A DNA stretch of 64,000 nucleotides from Agathobaculum sp. NTUH-O15-33 (GCF_033193315.1 NZ_CP136187.1:3417501-3481500); one strand, 5' to 3'; shown: positions 43,462 through 52,883, counted from the first letter of the stretch. Notes: generated by a model from the letters alone, not told the origin. Numbers and translations are program-made.

Positions 43462-44151
43462 ATGCCGCGCACCTTGGAGCGCCTGCCGAATGGGCTTGTC
43501 CTTTGGCAGGACGACGCTTATTTTAAACTGGGGCAGGACAGCGTGCTGCTCGCCGCCTTCGCCCGGGTCCGCCCGCGCGACCGGGTGCTCGATCTGGGCT
43601 GCGGAACGGGGGCGCTCAGCCTGCTTGTTTACCGGCCCGGTCTTCAAATCACCGGTCTTGAGCTGCAAGAGGGCCCGCTCTCCCTTTTTCGCACTTCTAT
43701 CGCGGAAAACGATGTTCCCATCTCCACTTTACAGGGTGATATGCGGAATATTCGTCAGCTTATCCCCCACGGCAGTGCCGACCACGTGATCTGCAATCCG
43801 CCCTACTTCGCGTCTGCCGCGGGCAAGTCCGCCGCTTCTCCCGCCCACGCCGCCGCCCGGCAGGACGCCGCCTGTACCGCGCGGGACGTAGCGTCCGCCG
43901 CCTCCTTCGCGTTGCACACCGGCGGGCGGCTCAGCATCGTCTTTCGGCCCGAGCGGCTTTGGGTGCTGCTCCCCGCCCTGCACGAAGCAGGACTTACGCC
44001 CAAGCGGCTGCGCTTTGTCCACCAAAACGCCGGCGCGCCGCCCTCCGCCGCGTTGGTCGAATGCCGCAAGGGCGGCAGCGCGGAAGGGCTCGCCGTCGAG
44101 CCGCCGCTTCTCGTGGCGAGCGAAGAGTATCAACAGATATACGGAAAATAA
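43462..44151 (+). CDS. TrmN6-like tRNA (adenine-N6) methyltransferase
   Basis: 229 residues. SAM-binding motif DLGCGTG (44-50) and catalytic NPPY (112-115) of the N6-adenine methyltransferases; the N-terminal QDDAYFKLGQDSVLL matches the TrmN6/YfiC group that modifies A37 of tRNA1-Val. An Ala-rich insert lies around 115-145. It is 20 bp upstream of rsmI and probably co-transcribed; this pair is common in Firmicutes. Confidence 0.88.
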   Translation: MPRTLERLPNGLVLWQDDAYFKLGQDSVLLAAFARVRPRDRVLDLGCGTGALSLLVYRPGLQITGLELQEGPLSLFRTSIAENDVPISTLQGDMRNIRQLIPHGSADHVICNPPYFASAAGKSAASPAHAAARQDAACTARDVASAASFALHTGGRLSIVFRPERLWVLLPALHEAGLTPKRLRFVHQNAGAPPSAALVECRKGGSAEGLAVEPPLLVASEEYQQIYGK

Positions 44152-44171
44152 TATTTAAAGGATATACTACA

Positions 44172-45038
44172 ATGAGTAATGGAACGCTTTATCTGGTCGC
44201 TACGCCGATCGGCAATTTGGGCGACCTTTCGCCCCGTGCGCGCGAGGTGCTCTCCTCGGTCGATTTTCTAGCGGCGGAGGACACGCGCGTCACACACAAG
44301 CTGCTCACCGCCCTCTCCCTGCCGCGCAAGCCGATGATCTCCTATTACGAGCACAACCGCCGCGCGCGCGGCGAAGAGGTGTTGGAACGGATTCTCGCGG
44401 GCGAGGACTGCGCCCTTGTGACCGACGCGGGCACGCCCGCCGTTTCCGATCCGGGCGAAGATCTGGTCGCCCTGTGTGCGGAACACGGCGTGGCCGTTAT
44501 CCCCGTGCCGGGCGCGTGCGCCGCGGTGTGCGCGCTCGCCGCCAGCGGGCTGCCCACCGGCCGCTGGTGCTTCGAGGGCTTTCTTTCCGTCAATAAAAAG
44601 GCGCGACGCGAACATCTGGACGCGCTCGCGGGCGAAACGCGCACCATGATCTTTTACGAAGCGCCGCACAAGCTGCGCCAAACGCTGAGCGACCTTGCCG
44701 CCGCTTTTGGCGCCGAGCGCCGCCTATCGCTCTCGCGCGAGCTGACCAAGCTGCACGAAGAGACGCTGCGCATGACGCTGGGCGAGGCTATCGCTCATTT
44801 TGAGCAAACGCCGCCGCGCGGCGAGTTCGTCCTCATTTTGGAGGGCGCGCCGCCCCAAACGCCGACGGAGCAGAGCGAGACCGAACGCCTTTCCGCCGCC
44901 GCCACCGAGGTGCGCCGTCTGATCGAGGCGGGCGAAACCCAGAAGGACGCGGTAAAGACCGTTTCCGCCGCCTCGGGCGTCAAGAAAAACGCGCTGTACC
45001 AGTATGTTTTAGCCCTTGCGGACGATTTAGACACCTAA
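44172..45038 (+). CDS. rsmI: 16S rRNA (cytidine-2'-O) methyltransferase
   Basis: Methylates the 2'-O of C1402 of 16S rRNA with SAM. 288 residues: GTLYLVATPIGNLGDLSPRA at the N-terminus, AAEDTR, the DAGTPAVSDPG loop, and VPGACA are all canonical. The ATG at 44172 follows AAAGGATAT. A longer frame overlapping the upstream gene is rejected. The C-terminal region is typical for clostridial RsmI. Confidence 0.95.
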   Translation: MSNGTLYLVATPIGNLGDLSPRAREVLSSVDFLAAEDTRVTHKLLTALSLPRKPMISYYEHNRRARGEEVLERILAGEDCALVTDAGTPAVSDPGEDLVALCAEHGVAVIPVPGACAAVCALAASGLPTGRWCFEGFLSVNKKARREHLDALAGETRTMIFYEAPHKLRQTLSDLAAAFGAERRLSLSRELTKLHEETLRMTLGEAIAHFEQTPPRGEFVLILEGAPPQTPTEQSETERLSAAATEVRRLIEAGETQKDAVKTVSAASGVKKNALYQYVLALADDLDT

Positions 45039-45112
45039 AACACGTCCCCTGTTCACACAACGGACAAAAAGCCGGTCTATACTAAAGGCATATTAGGATG
45101 GAGGTATCGGAC

Positions 45113-45793
45113 ATGTCCACCATATTGATTGCAGACGACGAGGCGCGCATCCGCCGTCTGGTCAGCGATTTTCTCAAACGGGATGGGCACACCATCATGG
45201 AGGCGGGCGACGGGCGCGAAGCGCTCAACCTGCTGGAAAACCGCCGCGCCGGTATCGATCTGGCCATTTTAGATGTTATGATGCCCGGCATGGATGGTTT
45301 TTCCGTGCTGCACGAACTGCGGCGGCAAGAGGAGGAAAACACCCACCTGCCCGTGATGATGCTGACCGCGCGCGCCGAGGACGCGGATCAGGTACGCGGG
45401 CTGGAGGACGGCGCGGACGATTACGTGACCAAGCCGTTTTCCCCGGTCGTGCTGGCCGCCCGCGTGCGCGCGCTGCTCAAGCGCGAAGGACGGGGCGCCG
45501 CGCCCGTGGCCGAGCTGGGCGCGCTGTCGATCAACGAGCTGCGTCGCGAGGTGCGCGTAAACGGCGCGGCGGTCGAGCTTACGCCCAAGGAATACGAACT
45601 GCTGATTTATTTTAAAAATAACCGTGCGATCGCGCTTTCTAGGGAAAGTATCCTCAACGCCGTTTGGGGCTATGACTATTTCGGCGACCTGCGCACCGTG
45701 GATACCCATGTGAAAAAGCTGCGCGCCAAGCTGGGCGACTGCGGCGCCATGATCGAGACCGTGCGCGGCTACGGCTACCGGCTTGAGGCCTGA
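45113..45793 (+). CDS. OmpR-family response regulator
   Basis: 226 residues. Receiver domain (1-120) with acidic ADDEAR, phospho-acceptor Asp in LAILDVMMPG (about residue 53), and conserved Thr and Lys (MLTA, VTKPF). A winged-helix DNA-binding domain (about 130-225; ELTPKEYELL, VDTHVKKLRAKLGD) follows. ATG 45113 has GGAGGT; an upstream in-frame ATG lacks one. It overlaps no gene and is 3 bp ahead of its kinase. Confidence 0.94.
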   Translation: MSTILIADDEARIRRLVSDFLKRDGHTIMEAGDGREALNLLENRRAGIDLAILDVMMPGMDGFSVLHELRRQEEENTHLPVMMLTARAEDADQVRGLEDGADDYVTKPFSPVVLAARVRALLKREGRGAAPVAELGALSINELRREVRVNGAAVELTPKEYELLIYFKNNRAIALSRESILNAVWGYDYFGDLRTVDTHVKKLRAKLGDCGAMIETVRGYGYRLEA

Positions 45794-45796
45794 CGG

Positions 45797-47347
45797 ATGA
45801 AACGCCATTCGATCAAATTTAAGTTTTTCGTTGCGATCAGCGCGGTTGCGCTGGTCTTTATCGGCGTGCTTTTGCTATTAAACCTGTTTTTCTATGACGA
45901 TTACTACCTCATGACCCGCAAGACCGAGCTGCGCGACACCTACCAGACGATCACCAAAAGCTACGACGGCGATCTGGAAACGACCGCCTCCACGCTTGAC
46001 GCGCTGGAAAGCAAAAGCGCCATCCGGTTCGCATTGGTCGACCGCAGCGGCTCGCTGCTCTACGCCTCGTTTTTTTCTTTTGATCAGGACCGGAAGACCA
46101 CACCCAACTTTCCGCCGAACGACGACTTTTCCGGCCCACCCTTTACCGGCGGCCTTCCGGATTTCGGCGACCAACGCATGCGCGGCGCGGCGATCGTGTT
46201 CGCCGTACTCAGCAGCACCGACCTGAGCGCCGTTTCGCCCAACAAACTGCTCACCGTATCGCTGCACGGCAATGAACAGTACCTCTGTCTGGTCGGCGAA
46301 TTGGACGATCATTACCTGATCGCCTACATGCCCTATGCCTATATCGAGCAAAACTCCACCTTCAATCTGCTTTTTCTGCTGATAGCGGGCGGCTGCGCGC
46401 TGGTCATCTGTCTGTTTTGCGGCTATGTCATCTCCCGCGCCTTCACCAAACCGCTGATCCAAATGGGTACCGTGGCCAACAGCATGGCGCGCTTTGATTT
46501 TTCCAAAAAGTACGAGGGCGGTGAATCGGACGAGATCGGGCAGCTGGGCGATTCGCTCAACCGCTTGTCCGCTTATCTGGAACAAGCCATCGGCGAATTG
46601 CAGCAATCCAACACGCAGCTCGCGCAGGAGATTCGCGAAAAGGAACGCATCGACAACATGCGGCGCGAGTTTATCGTCAACGTTTCACATGAGCTAAAAA
46701 CGCCGATCGCGCTGATTCAAGGCTATGCCGAGGGCCTGACCGCCGGCGTGGCCGATGACCCGGAGGACCGCAAGTTTTACTGCGACACCATCGCGGACGA
46801 AGCCGATCACATGAACAAGCTGGTCATGCAGCTGCTAAGCCTTTCTAAGCTGGAACTGGGCGCGGAGCAGACCTATTTGGAGGACGTGGACCTGCACGCC
46901 CTGTGCGACGAGGCGGTACGCAAAACCGCCGTGCTCTGCGAAAGCCGCGGGCTGAGCGTCGGCTATGCAAACACCGCGCTTACCGTGCATACCGACAGCG
47001 GCCTGCTGGAGCAGGTGCTGATGAACTACCTGTCCAACGCGATCCGCTATACGCGGGACGGCGGACACATCGAGCTTTCCGCCGTGGAAACAGAAACCGG
47101 CGTACGCCTTTCCGTGTTCAACGAAGGCGACGGTCTGCCCGAGGAGGAGCTCGATAAGATCTGGGAGAAATTCTACCGCACCGACCGCGCCCGCACCCGC
47201 GAGGCGGGCGGTACCGGCATCGGCCTGTCTCTCGTCCGCGCGATCGCGGATACTCTGCACGGTTGCTGCGGCGCCTGCAACGCCCCCGGCGGCATTGAAT
47301 TTTGGTTTGAAATACCCGCCGGAATTGCCTCCACGGAAAACCTTTGA
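45797..47347 (+). CDS. Sensor histidine kinase
   Basis: 516 residues: TM1 (about 10-30), an extracellular sensor region (about 31-190, aromatic and Pro-rich at 95-115, ligand unknown), TM2 (about 191-212), HAMP (213-265), HisKA with phospho-His in NVSHELKTP (about residue 298), and an HATPase domain with NYLSNAIRYT, IWEKFYRTD and GTGIGLSL. It phosphorylates the upstream response regulator. The signal and regulon are not evident. Confidence 0.94.
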   Translation: MKRHSIKFKFFVAISAVALVFIGVLLLLNLFFYDDYYLMTRKTELRDTYQTITKSYDGDLETTASTLDALESKSAIRFALVDRSGSLLYASFFSFDQDRKTTPNFPPNDDFSGPPFTGGLPDFGDQRMRGAAIVFAVLSSTDLSAVSPNKLLTVSLHGNEQYLCLVGELDDHYLIAYMPYAYIEQNSTFNLLFLLIAGGCALVICLFCGYVISRAFTKPLIQMGTVANSMARFDFSKKYEGGESDEIGQLGDSLNRLSAYLEQAIGELQQSNTQLAQEIREKERIDNMRREFIVNVSHELKTPIALIQGYAEGLTAGVADDPEDRKFYCDTIADEADHMNKLVMQLLSLSKLELGAEQTYLEDVDLHALCDEAVRKTAVLCESRGLSVGYANTALTVHTDSGLLEQVLMNYLSNAIRYTRDGGHIELSAVETETGVRLSVFNEGDGLPEEELDKIWEKFYRTDRARTREAGGTGIGLSLVRAIADTLHGCCGACNAPGGIEFWFEIPAGIASTENL

Positions 47348-47376
47348 ATTTGTCGAACATAATTTCAAGTTAACGC

Positions 47377-47405
47377 TTGACAAAGCCCAATACAAATGGT
47401 ATAGT
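47377..47405 (+). promoter_or_regulatory. Promoter of the initiator tRNA
   Basis: TTGACA (47377-47382) and TATAGT (47400-47405) are separated by 17 bp, 31 bp before the mature tRNA 5' end. Confidence 0.85.
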
Positions 47406-47435
47406 ATATAAGCACCTCAAACGAGGCGCCTATAT

Positions 47436-47512
<77 letters not shown>

Positions 47513-47517
47513 TATTG

Positions 47518-47847
47518 AAAGGCCGGTTTCGTAAGAAACCGGCCTTTTTTCAGCGTGTCAAAGAACTCCCTCGCGCCGCAGCGCGCATAAAATACGATTT
47601 TGCCGTTTGCGGCAAAATTCGTAAAAACCGGGAGCATATATCTCGGTTTGCTCTCATTTAATCGCCGCACGGCGGCGGTCAGTGGATAGAGGCCTACGGG
47701 CTATACAAACCGACTTCAAGTGTGCCTGCAAGGCGCGCGCAGAAGCCGGAATTCTCGATCGAAATGGGGCTTTGTTTCGATCGACAGACTGTCAAAAATT
47801 GTTTTTTGACAGTCTGAGGCCGGTTTCTTACGAAACCGGCCTTTTTT
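47518..47847. repeat. Terminator-flanked miniature element, copy B
   Basis: Core 47551-47816 (266 bp) with ends CAGCGTGTCAAAGAAC and the complement of CAGACTGTCAAAAAAC. It is bracketed by two hairpins with the same stem (GGCCGGTTTC...GAAACCGGCC), each with a T6-T7 tract on the plus strand. Their loops are GTAA (left) and TTAC (right), reverse complements. Internal stems are TACGATTTTGCCG with its complement and AAACCG around GGAGCATATATCT. The last 70 bp are nearly identical to copy A. A 51-bp insert (about 47650-47702), related to the 35.5-kb repeat, accounts for the greater length than copy A. The left hairpin is also the tRNA terminator. Confidence 0.75.
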
Positions 47848-47874
47848 TGTTATGATTACTCTCTTTCTCAGGCG

Positions 47875-48807
47875 TCACCGCTGTTTCCAATCAAAGCAGC
47901 CGTAAAACGCCGCGTTTTTACGCTTTAGATAATCCTGCTCGTCTTTTTCGGTCCAATCGTACAGCCCCCGCCCCGCGCTTCGGCCTGTCGCGCCGTCCCG
48001 CAGACCCTGCCGGACAATCGGCGCGATTTCCTGCGCGCTGCACAGCGAGGGGTACACGCTTTTGGCGATCTCCGCCTCCAGCGCAAAGCCCACATCGTCA
48101 AAGTATTCCAAAAGGCCGATATTGGCGTAGCGCATCCCGACCGCGTACTTGACCGCCTTATCGAGATCAGCCGGCGTCACCACGCCCTGACCGACCAAAT
48201 AGAGCGCTTCACGAAACAGCGCCTGCGCCAGACGATTCACCACAAAGCCCGGCACGTCTTTTTTCAGCACTACCACCTCGCGGCCCAACGCTTCCAGCCA
48301 CGCTTTCATTTGCGCCAGTACCGCGGGATCGGTTTTCGGCCCGGGGACGAGCTCAATCAGCGGCAGCAAGTGCGACGGCTGAAAAGGATGCGCCACCGCA
48401 AAGCGGCGCGGCAGGCGCAGGTGCTCCGAGATTACCGCCGCCGGTATGGCGGAGGTAGCGGAAACCAGCATCGTTTGCTCCTCCACCGCAGCTTCGATCT
48501 GTTGAAACACCGACCGCTTGACGGCGATTTCCTCCGAAACCGCTTCCATGACCATTTCGCAGCCTGTAAACGAACCATAGTCCACACCCCCTGTAATGCG
48601 CCCGGCGATCGTTTCCCGGTCCGCGGAGGTCAGCAGCCCCTGCCGCACAAGATCGTCCAAGTTTTCCCGCACCATGGCCAGACAGCGCGTTACGCTGCTC
48701 TCCCTACGGCCCACCACGGCGACCGAAAAACCGTTTCCCGCCAAAAGCGTCGCCAGCCCGGCGCCGATTCGTCCGGTGCCTGCAACGCCAGCCTTTCGCC
48801 CTTCCAT
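47875..48807 (-). CDS. 3-hydroxyacyl-CoA dehydrogenase-family oxidoreductase
   Basis: 310 residues: Rossmann domain with GTGRIGAG (about 10-17), then AVSEEIAVKR, the His of AHPFQPSHLLPLIELVPG and the following Glu, and the C-terminal helical domain with PGFVVNRL. This family includes 3-hydroxybutyryl-CoA and L-gulonate 3-dehydrogenases. In this operon of small-acid enzymes a hydroxy-acid or sugar-acid substrate seems likelier than a fatty acyl-CoA. It is the last gene of the operon, after a hairpin that may lower its expression. Confidence 0.85.
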   Translation of the reverse strand: MEGRKAGVAGTGRIGAGLATLLAGNGFSVAVVGRRESSVTRCLAMVRENLDDLVRQGLLTSADRETIAGRITGGVDYGSFTGCEMVMEAVSEEIAVKRSVFQQIEAAVEEQTMLVSATSAIPAAVISEHLRLPRRFAVAHPFQPSHLLPLIELVPGPKTDPAVLAQMKAWLEALGREVVVLKKDVPGFVVNRLAQALFREALYLVGQGVVTPADLDKAVKYAVGMRYANIGLLEYFDDVGFALEAEIAKSVYPSLCSAQEIAPIVRQGLRDGATGRSAGRGLYDWTEKDEQDYLKRKNAAFYGCFDWKQR

Positions 48808-48827
48808 TTGCTTTCCTCCTATGTTTT

Positions 48828-48857
48828 AAATGCCGCACTGCATCCAGTGCGGCATTT
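48828..48857. terminator. Intra-operon hairpin
   Basis: A 13-bp stem AAATGCCGCACTG with its complement and a 4-nt loop lies between the transaldolase-like gene and the dehydrogenase gene. Only TTT follows on the minus strand, so it probably attenuates or protects RNA ends rather than stopping all transcription. Confidence 0.5.
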
Positions 48858-48869
48858 TGTTTATTTTTA

Positions 48870-49913
48870 TTATATACGCCGCGCCGCGATGAAGTCCAGC
48901 GCGTTTTTCCACGCATCTTCAAACCCGGACCGGAACAATACCACCGGCCCGAACGACTCGTAATCCGCGGCCTGCAACGCGTCCGCGTCGTATCCCTTTC
49001 TAAAATCGGGCAGCTTGGCGCGCAATTCTTCCACGACAGACGCGGGCGTTGGCATGAAAAACCGTTGCACGACCGGCGGGTCCTCTTCGAGCAGCCGGTC
49101 CGCCGTACCCTTCCAGTTGATCGTGATGCACGCATCTGCGCCCACCATTTCTGTAAAGTGCTGCAAGCCGCGCGCGCCGCCGCCGATGAAGCCGATCTCC
49201 GGGCAGATCTCCCGCGCCATCCAATATGCTTTTTTCGCCGCGGCAATGCCTGCCTGCCAAAGCGCGTCCGGGCAAACGTCAATGCTCTGACGGGCCGCTT
49301 GCTCAGTCAGGTACTGATCCAGAATACCCGTGATATGGGAAAAATAAAGCTTGGGCTTTCTGCCCATGCCCTCCGTCGCGCGCCGGTATACCCGGCACAC
49401 ATCTAAAGCCTGCCGCACGCTCAGCACCTCAGTCGCGTTGACGGAGATTTCTTCCCGCAGCACGGTCTCGATCGCCCGAAGCCCCTCCTCGGTCACCGGG
49501 ATCTTGGCGATCATATTGGGCGCGTTCTCGCAGTTATATCGCGCGCACCGCACGATCGTATCATAATCCTCGTGAAACGGGTCGCCCTGTATGCTCACCA
49601 AGCCCTCGTTGCCGCCGCTTTTCTCGTACAGCGGCAGGAACTGTTCGGCCACCCGCTCGACCAGCGTCCGTTGCAGCGCGACCAGCGCCTTCGTATCGTC
49701 CGGCTCCCGCTGCAAGATTGGATTTAGCAGCGTGCCCACATAATCGGCCTCTTCCGGGCTTTGCATCATCTTCCACGAGTAAGCCGGATTTTGCGTACAG
49801 CCCACCGCGCCCGCGTCGATCGCCAGCCGCGCCTGCTCCCTCGTTACGTTGTTGATCCAAAATCTCGTCGCGGTCTGCGCGTGCACCCGTTTAAAATAGC
49901 TTTCCTTCATCAT
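48870..49913 (-). CDS. Transaldolase-family protein
   Basis: 347 residues with a TIM-barrel transaldolase pattern: CTQNPAYSW near residue 40, VSIQGDP, and the Schiff-base Lys in MIAKIPVTEEG (Lys137), then LYFSHITGI. It is longer than compact transaldolases and its partner sugar is unknown. The start ATG at 49913 overlaps the TGA of the upstream gene (ATGATGA), so the two are translationally coupled; a Shine-Dalgarno GGAAGGGG is present. In sulfoquinovose and related pathways, transaldolases split modified keto sugars, one possibility here. Confidence 0.8.
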   Translation of the reverse strand: MMKESYFKRVHAQTATRFWINNVTREQARLAIDAGAVGCTQNPAYSWKMMQSPEEADYVGTLLNPILQREPDDTKALVALQRTLVERVAEQFLPLYEKSGGNEGLVSIQGDPFHEDYDTIVRCARYNCENAPNMIAKIPVTEEGLRAIETVLREEISVNATEVLSVRQALDVCRVYRRATEGMGRKPKLYFSHITGILDQYLTEQAARQSIDVCPDALWQAGIAAAKKAYWMAREICPEIGFIGGGARGLQHFTEMVGADACITINWKGTADRLLEEDPPVVQRFFMPTPASVVEELRAKLPDFRKGYDADALQAADYESFGPVVLFRSGFEDAWKNALDFIAARRI

Positions 49914-50863
49914 GATTTTGCATCCCCTTCCAAGACGGTCGGATTGACCGGGTATTTTGGCGCGCCGCCTGTCAAAAAATCGGCGATGCCCTGCGCGCTG
50001 TCCATGCCCATGGCGCGCAGCGCCGCGTCGCTCAGCGCCGCGTTGTGCGGGGAAACGATCAGGTTGTCCAGTTCCCACAGCGGCGAATCGGACCGCGGCG
50101 GCTCTTGCTCAAATACATCCAGCGCCGCGCCCGCGATCGCGTGTGCCGACAGCGCCTCGTACAGCGCGCGCTCGTCCACCACCGGTCCGCGCGACGCGTT
50201 GATCAAATACGCGCCGGGCTTCATCCGGCTAAGCGCCCCTGCATCAATCAGATGGTGCGTTTCTTCGGTAAGCGGCGTGTGTAAGCTCACAATATCGGCA
50301 GCGCGCAGCACTTCCTCTAAAGACACCAGCGAAACGCCCAGCGCGTCCGCCTGTTCCCGGCTCATAAAGGGATCGTAGGCAAGAAACGCCGCGCCAAAGC
50401 CAGAAAGCTTGTCGCGCACCAGCTGCGCGATACGGCCGAACCCTACCAAGCCGACCGACTTGCCCCGCAGCTCGGTCGTTATGTACTGATTGCGCTTTTG
50501 AAACTCGCCCTTTCGCGTTGCCCGGTCTAAAAACAATAGGTTTTTCAGCAGCGCCAAGATCAGCGCCGCCGTGTGCTCGGCCACGGCGTGTATGTTGGCC
50601 GTGGGCGCGTTCACGACCAGAATGCCGCGTTCCGTCGCCGCTTGCAGATCGATATTGTCCACACCGATGCCGTGCTTTGCAATCACGCGCAGCGTGGGCA
50701 GCGCGTCCATCACCTGCGCCGTTACCTGCTTGACCCGCACCAGCATGCCCTCGCAGCCCCGTGCGGCGGTCAGGTCTTCGCCGCCCTGTACGACTTCAAA
50801 CTGCTTTTGCAGCAGCGCGATCGCATCCTCGTGGATTTGTTCGGTTACCAATACTTTTTTCAT
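49910..50863 (-). CDS. D-isomer-specific 2-hydroxyacid dehydrogenase
   Basis: 317 residues: substrate-binding halves around a Rossmann domain with GLVGFGRIA (about 138-146), the active-site Arg in INASRG, Glu in DVFEQEP and His in SPHNAA. Closest by pattern to 3-phosphoglycerate or hydroxypyruvate-type dehydrogenases, but no ACT domain. It reduces or oxidises a 2-hydroxy acid with NAD(H). It lies 13 bp after tctA in the same operon. Confidence 0.9.
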   Translation of the reverse strand: MKKVLVTEQIHEDAIALLQKQFEVVQGGEDLTAARGCEGMLVRVKQVTAQVMDALPTLRVIAKHGIGVDNIDLQAATERGILVVNAPTANIHAVAEHTAALILALLKNLLFLDRATRKGEFQKRNQYITTELRGKSVGLVGFGRIAQLVRDKLSGFGAAFLAYDPFMSREQADALGVSLVSLEEVLRAADIVSLHTPLTEETHHLIDAGALSRMKPGAYLINASRGPVVDERALYEALSAHAIAGAALDVFEQEPPRSDSPLWELDNLIVSPHNAALSDAALRAMGMDSAQGIADFLTGGAPKYPVNPTVLEGDAKS

Positions 50864-50876
50864 GCCTCAGCCTCCG

Positions 50877-52382
50877 TTATCGATCGTTTGCTTTTTCCTT
50901 GTGCCGCGCGCGCAGCTCCTTACGCACCGCCAGCACGATCACGGCGGCTGTGATGAGAAGGAAAACCAAGCTGATCGGGTGTGTGAAAAACGGCACGATG
51001 CTGCCTTCCGACTGCATCAGCCCGCGCCGCAGGTTGGTTTCGATCATGGGCCCCAAAATAAAACCCAAAATGATCGGCGGCAGCGGGAACCCGCCCTTTT
51101 CCAGCAAATACGCCACGATGCCGAAAAACAAAACCGCCCATACGTCGAACAGCCGGTTGTTCACGCCGAACGCGCCGACCACGCACAGCACCATGATAAT
51201 GGGCAGCAGAATGTGTTTGGGTACGGTGAGCACGCGGGCAAATACCTTAATGCCGAGGTACTCCATGACCAGCATCAGCACATTTGCGATCAGGCACGCG
51301 GCAAAAATACCGTATACCAGCGGCCCGTTGTTCTGGAACAGCAGCGGGCCGGGGTTTAGTCCATGAATCATCAGCCCGCCCAGCAGCATGGCCGTCACCG
51401 TGTCGCCCGGAATGCCAAGGGTCATCAGCGGCACCAGCGCGCCGCCGATCGATGCGTTGTTAGACGTTTCCGAAGCGACGATGCCGTCGATCACGCCCGT
51501 GCCGAACTTTTCCGGCGTTTTGGACTGGTTCTTCGCCGCCGTGTACGCCAAAATATTGGAGGTGCCGCCGCCGATGCCGGGCAAAATACCGATGCCGATA
51601 CCAATCGCGGCCGAGCGGAAAAGGTTGCCGATCTGGCTTTTAAACTCCGCGAAGGAAAAGCCAAAGCCCCGGATCTTAAAATCCTGCAAGACCTTGCCCT
51701 GCGGCACGCCCTTTTGCTTTGCCGCTTTGATGATCTCCGAGATGGCAAACAGGCCGATCAGCACGGGCAAAATATCGAAGCCCGCGTCGAGCGCGTGAAA
51801 GCCGAACGTCAGCCGGGGGATCCCGTCGATCGGGGCCGAACCGACCATTGCGAACGCCAAACCGACGGCCCCGCTGACCAGCCCCTTGACGACCGACCCG
51901 CTGATCAGGCTCGCCATCATGGAGATCGAAAAAATACCGACCGCGAAATACTCGTAATAGCTGAATTTCAGCGCCACCCGCGCCAGCGAGGGCGCGATGA
52001 ACATCAGAACCGCAAGACCCAGCAGCGTGCCCAAAAAGGAAAAGAAAATGCCCACGCCGAGCGCCTTGCCCGCCTGTCCCTTGGCGGCCAGCGGATAGCC
52101 GTCAAAGCACGTCGCGACGGAGGCGGGCGTGCCCGGGATTCGCAATAGGATCGCCGCCACCAGACCGCCGGAAATACCGCCGATATAGAGACCCATTAAA
52201 AGCGCCATGCCCGAAATGGGCTCCATGCCGTACGTCATCGGCAGGCAGAGCGCGACCGCCATCGTCGCAGACAGGCCGGGGATCGATCCGAAAATAATGC
52301 CCAGCAGTACGCCGCCCGCGATCAGCGCGATGCAAAGAGGATTGAAGACCTCGGCAAAGCCGGTAGAAATCAGTGATAACAT
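50877..52382 (-). CDS. tctA: Tripartite tricarboxylate transporter, large permease TctA
   Basis: 501 residues with about twelve membrane helices and the TctA motifs GxxPGLSATMAVALxLP-like at the start, GGISGGLVAAILLRIPGTPASV, and GIGILPGIGGG. It is the main translocator of a sodium- or proton-linked uptake system for carboxylates. AGGAGAGC precedes the ATG. It works with TctB and the binding lipoprotein TctC encoded just upstream. Confidence 0.94.
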   Translation of the reverse strand: MLSLISTGFAEVFNPLCIALIAGGVLLGIIFGSIPGLSATMAVALCLPMTYGMEPISGMALLMGLYIGGISGGLVAAILLRIPGTPASVATCFDGYPLAAKGQAGKALGVGIFFSFLGTLLGLAVLMFIAPSLARVALKFSYYEYFAVGIFSISMMASLISGSVVKGLVSGAVGLAFAMVGSAPIDGIPRLTFGFHALDAGFDILPVLIGLFAISEIIKAAKQKGVPQGKVLQDFKIRGFGFSFAEFKSQIGNLFRSAAIGIGIGILPGIGGGTSNILAYTAAKNQSKTPEKFGTGVIDGIVASETSNNASIGGALVPLMTLGIPGDTVTAMLLGGLMIHGLNPGPLLFQNNGPLVYGIFAACLIANVLMLVMEYLGIKVFARVLTVPKHILLPIIMVLCVVGAFGVNNRLFDVWAVLFFGIVAYLLEKGGFPLPPIILGFILGPMIETNLRRGLMQSEGSIVPFFTHPISLVFLLITAAVIVLAVRKELRARHKEKANDR

Positions 52383-52394
52383 GCGCTCTCCTCC

Positions 52395-52883
52395 TTAACC
52401 CAGCAAGCCGCTGGGCAGCATTAAATAAAACACGCGCGTAAACAGCAGATAAATACCGGCCGACAGCGCGAGCGACAGCAGCACGTACAGAACAAGGTCC
52501 TTTTTACGCCGGTGCGCATCGTCCGCCAGCACCAGCATCTGCACCACCAGATACACCGCGGTCGACAAAAAGAAGCCGACCGGTTCCAAACAGAATACGT
52601 ACACCGCGATCAGCGCCAGCGTTATGATCATGCAGCGCGTGCCTTCTGAAATCCCCTTTTGCTCTGCTTCCGCAGGCCCCGGATCACGCTTCGCTTTTTT
52701 CACCCCGTCGATCAGCAGAATTATTCCGAGGACGCCAAGCAACACGGCATCCATTTTCGGAAAGAAATCCGCCTTAATCAGGTTTAGGGAAAGCGACTGG
52801 ATGGTCGTGCTCGCCCCAAACAGAGCCAGCGCAATGAGGATGACAACGCCGCCAATCGCGGCGTCCTTATATTTTTTGAGCAA
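52395..52883 (-). CDS. tctB: Tripartite tricarboxylate transporter, small subunit TctB
   Basis: 162 residues, four membrane helices (about 8-25, 45-62, 88-105, 125-155) with a cytoplasmic Lys/Glu-rich loop, the usual TctB size and pattern. The start is TTG at 52883 with GGGAGGCGAG about 8 nt upstream. It ends 12 bp before tctA. Confidence 0.88.
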   Translation of the reverse strand: MLKKYKDAAIGGVVILIALALFGASTTIQSLSLNLIKADFFPKMDAVLLGVLGIILLIDGVKKAKRDPGPAEAEQKGISEGTRCMIITLALIAVYVFCLEPVGFFLSTAVYLVVQMLVLADDAHRRKKDLVLYVLLSLALSAGIYLLFTRVFYLMLPSGLLG

